From an uncultured Parabacteroides sp. (lineage in GTDB: Bacteria > Bacteroidota > Bacteroidia > Bacteroidales > Tannerellaceae), in NCBI GenBank assembly GCA_900552465.1, contig URZO01000013.1:5678-69677 (forward strand): a stretch of 64,000 nt of DNA, given 5' to 3'. The notes below the pieces were generated by a model that did no database searches, was not told the DNA's origin, and saw only the letters and a list, made by a program, of their open reading frames with translations. The translations under genes and the position numbers were made by a program. Shown here in pieces: positions 62,932-64,000 of this stretch. The number at the start of each line of letters is the position of its first letter. Positions within the stretch are counted from its first letter, which is position 1.

Positions 62932-63645
62932 ATGACACTGAAACAACTCATATCCCTCTTGCCCCGCCTGGTTAAATATAACCTGAAAATCATCTTTGCC
63001 GGGAAATTCATCTGGTTCCTGCTGGCGGCGTTCCTCTTCTTCGCCCTGTTCATGTTCCAGAGCGCCTGGAACCGGGCGGAGATCAACGAAGGGCTGATCT
63101 ATAACCTCCTGATGTTCCCCTGCGTACTGTTGGTGTTCTATCCCGCCGTGTTCGGCATCCAGAACGACGAGGACAGCCGGATATTGGAGATACTTTTCGG
63201 TATCCCCAACTATAAATATAAGGTATGGGGCATCCGCCTGCTGATGATCTACGTGGCGATTTTCGTGATCCTGATCGCTTTCTCGTGGTTAGCAACGCTG
63301 TTGCTTTATCCCGTCAATCCCCTCGAGATGGCTACACAACTGATGTTCCCGATCCTTTTCTTCGGAAACCTCGCCTTCATGTTCTCCACTATTACCCGCA
63401 GCGGTAACGGGACGGCTGTCCTGATGATCGTCATCGGTATCGTTCTCTTGATCTTCAGCAATACCCCTCTGATCGAGCGTTCCTTCTGGAACATCATGCT
63501 CAACCCCTTCTCCATCCCCCGCAATTTCCTGCCGGTCATCTGGGAAGGCATCATCATCAAAAGCCGCATCTTCCTCCTCGTCGCCAGCATCATCTGGATG
63601 CTCATCGGCCTGTTGAACTTGCAAAAGAGGGAGAGGTTCGTGTGA
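62932..63645 (+). CDS. ABC-2-type permease (last gene of the export operon)
   Basis: A 237-residue inner-membrane protein with six predicted helices (IWFLLAAFLFFALFMFQSA, LIYNLLMFPCVLLVFYPAVFG, LLMIYVAIFVILIAFSWLATLLL, LMFPILFFGNLAFMFSTITRS, TAVLMIVIGIVLLIFSNTPL, RIFLLVASIIWMLIGLLNLQ). This is the size of a simple ABC-2 permease. It begins one base after the stop of the RND-ABC fusion, so translation is probably coupled, and the fused ATPase most likely powers it. Unlike the first permease of the operon (48790-52062), it has no large extracytoplasmic region. The substrate is unknown. Confidence 0.88.
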   Translation: MTLKQLISLLPRLVKYNLKIIFAGKFIWFLLAAFLFFALFMFQSAWNRAEINEGLIYNLLMFPCVLLVFYPAVFGIQNDEDSRILEILFGIPNYKYKVWGIRLLMIYVAIFVILIAFSWLATLLLYPVNPLEMATQLMFPILFFGNLAFMFSTITRSGNGTAVLMIVIGIVLLIFSNTPLIERSFWNIMLNPFSIPRNFLPVIWEGIIIKSRIFLLVASIIWMLIGLLNLQKRERFV

Positions 63646-63683
63646 ACTTCACCCTCACTTTTTACCCTATCCGGCACCTGACC

Positions 63684-63854
63684 TTAAGGGAGATCCTCAA
63701 ATAGAGGTTGATTCCGTGATGCAAGATCCGGAGGACTATTCTTCGGAAAAGGGGTAACAATAACTGGAGATTCTTCATCCGGCATGGGTTTAAAGTGGAA
63801 CAAAAAGTTTAGTAACGCAATGATAAATCCGAGGATTTGTTTGACTTTCTTCAT
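63684..63854 (-). CDS. Possible small membrane-anchored protein, 56 residues
   Basis: A short frame on the minus strand begins MKKVKQILGFIIALLNFLF, which looks like a signal or one membrane helix, followed by a Pro-rich polar tail (SPVIVTPFPKNSPPD). It is complete from ATG to TAA. No family recognised and no -7 element upstream. It converges on the export operon. The remaining 146 bases to the window end hold no gene I can see, only the palindrome ATGGGGCAATGCCCCAT at 63951-63967. Confidence 0.45.
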   Translation of the reverse strand: MKKVKQILGFIIALLNFLFHFKPMPDEESPVIVTPFPKNSPPDLASRNQPLFEDLP

Positions 63855-64000
63855 AAGATGTTATTTATTAATGTGAGAGATAATGTACTAATGGGGGGAT
63901 GTGCCAATCATAAGAAGGCTGTAAATGATGATTTATGGATGGATCTCTTAATGGGGCAATGCCCCATGCCGCAGGCTCTCTTTTGCCGTTCGTTTTAACG

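Noticed and set aside
1..64000. tRNA, rRNA, insertion sequences and riboswitches
   Set aside because: Looked for in all gaps by eye; no cloverleaf with a CCA-type end, no transposase and no conserved riboswitch core was found. A covariance-model search would be needed to be certain.

Overview
The window comes from a Bacteroidales bacterium, most likely a Parabacteroides-type gut anaerobe. Evidence: a SusC/SusD pair with rhamnosidases, many promoters with the Bacteroides -7 element TAnnTTTG, DUF4252 and DUF4294 proteins, AT-rich leaders with few Shine-Dalgarno sites, and signs of a type IX secretion system (a PorZ-like protein and two secreted proteases with C-terminal sorting-type tails). The genus is an inference. 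I saw no tRNA, rRNA or CRISPR array.

Layout. 1-754: 3' part of a drug/metabolite exporter. 881-2731: a compact operon of DUF4252 protein, ECF sigma factor, short membrane protein (putative anti-sigma) and a second DUF4252 protein, ended by a perfect 22-bp hairpin. 2771-3015: a 215-bp segment bounded by a perfect 15-bp inverted repeat of the type that flanks invertible promoters in Bacteroides, directly upstream of susC. 3130-18713: a rhamnoside-utilisation locus (SusC, SusD, GH106-like lipoprotein, GH78, an arabinose/fucose isomerase-family protein and, convergent, a GH106 rhamnosidase), with a 41-bp-period palindromic array between the converging genes. 18762-26316: mutS, a beta-helix lipoprotein, a serine-type sulfatase and a C10 protease. 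26462-26549: a 22-bp tandem repeat before an ORF6N gene. 27288-35071: leuS, YitT-family protein, rdgB, porZ-like gene and an acyltransferase. 35155-47755: nadA, an SPOUT RNA methyltransferase, a DUF4294 protein, a truncated DinD, an outer-membrane beta-barrel pair (one member with ComEA-like helix-hairpin-helix motifs), a radical SAM protein, an S1-type protease, a SulP transporter and rubrerythrin.

47879-63645 is the most unusual part: a seven-gene plus-strand export operon. It encodes an ABC ATPase, an ABC permease fused to a large M1-like and golvesin-like extracytoplasmic region, a TolC-family channel, a lipoprotein adaptor, an RND pump, a 1615-residue protein joining a complete RND pump to an ABC ATPase, and a second ABC permease. 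In the fusion, the start of the ABC domain is separated from its Walker A part by about 175 residues carrying four predicted membrane segments. Both RND genes carry palindromic repeats, read in frame, in the linker between membrane helices 6 and 7. A second 41-bp-period palindromic array lies between the two RND genes.

How the genes work together: the rhamnoside locus has no local regulator, so the predicted invertible promoter may be its main switch. The export operon has every part needed to span both membranes, and the fusion suggests that an ATP-driven and an ion-driven transporter are physically coupled.
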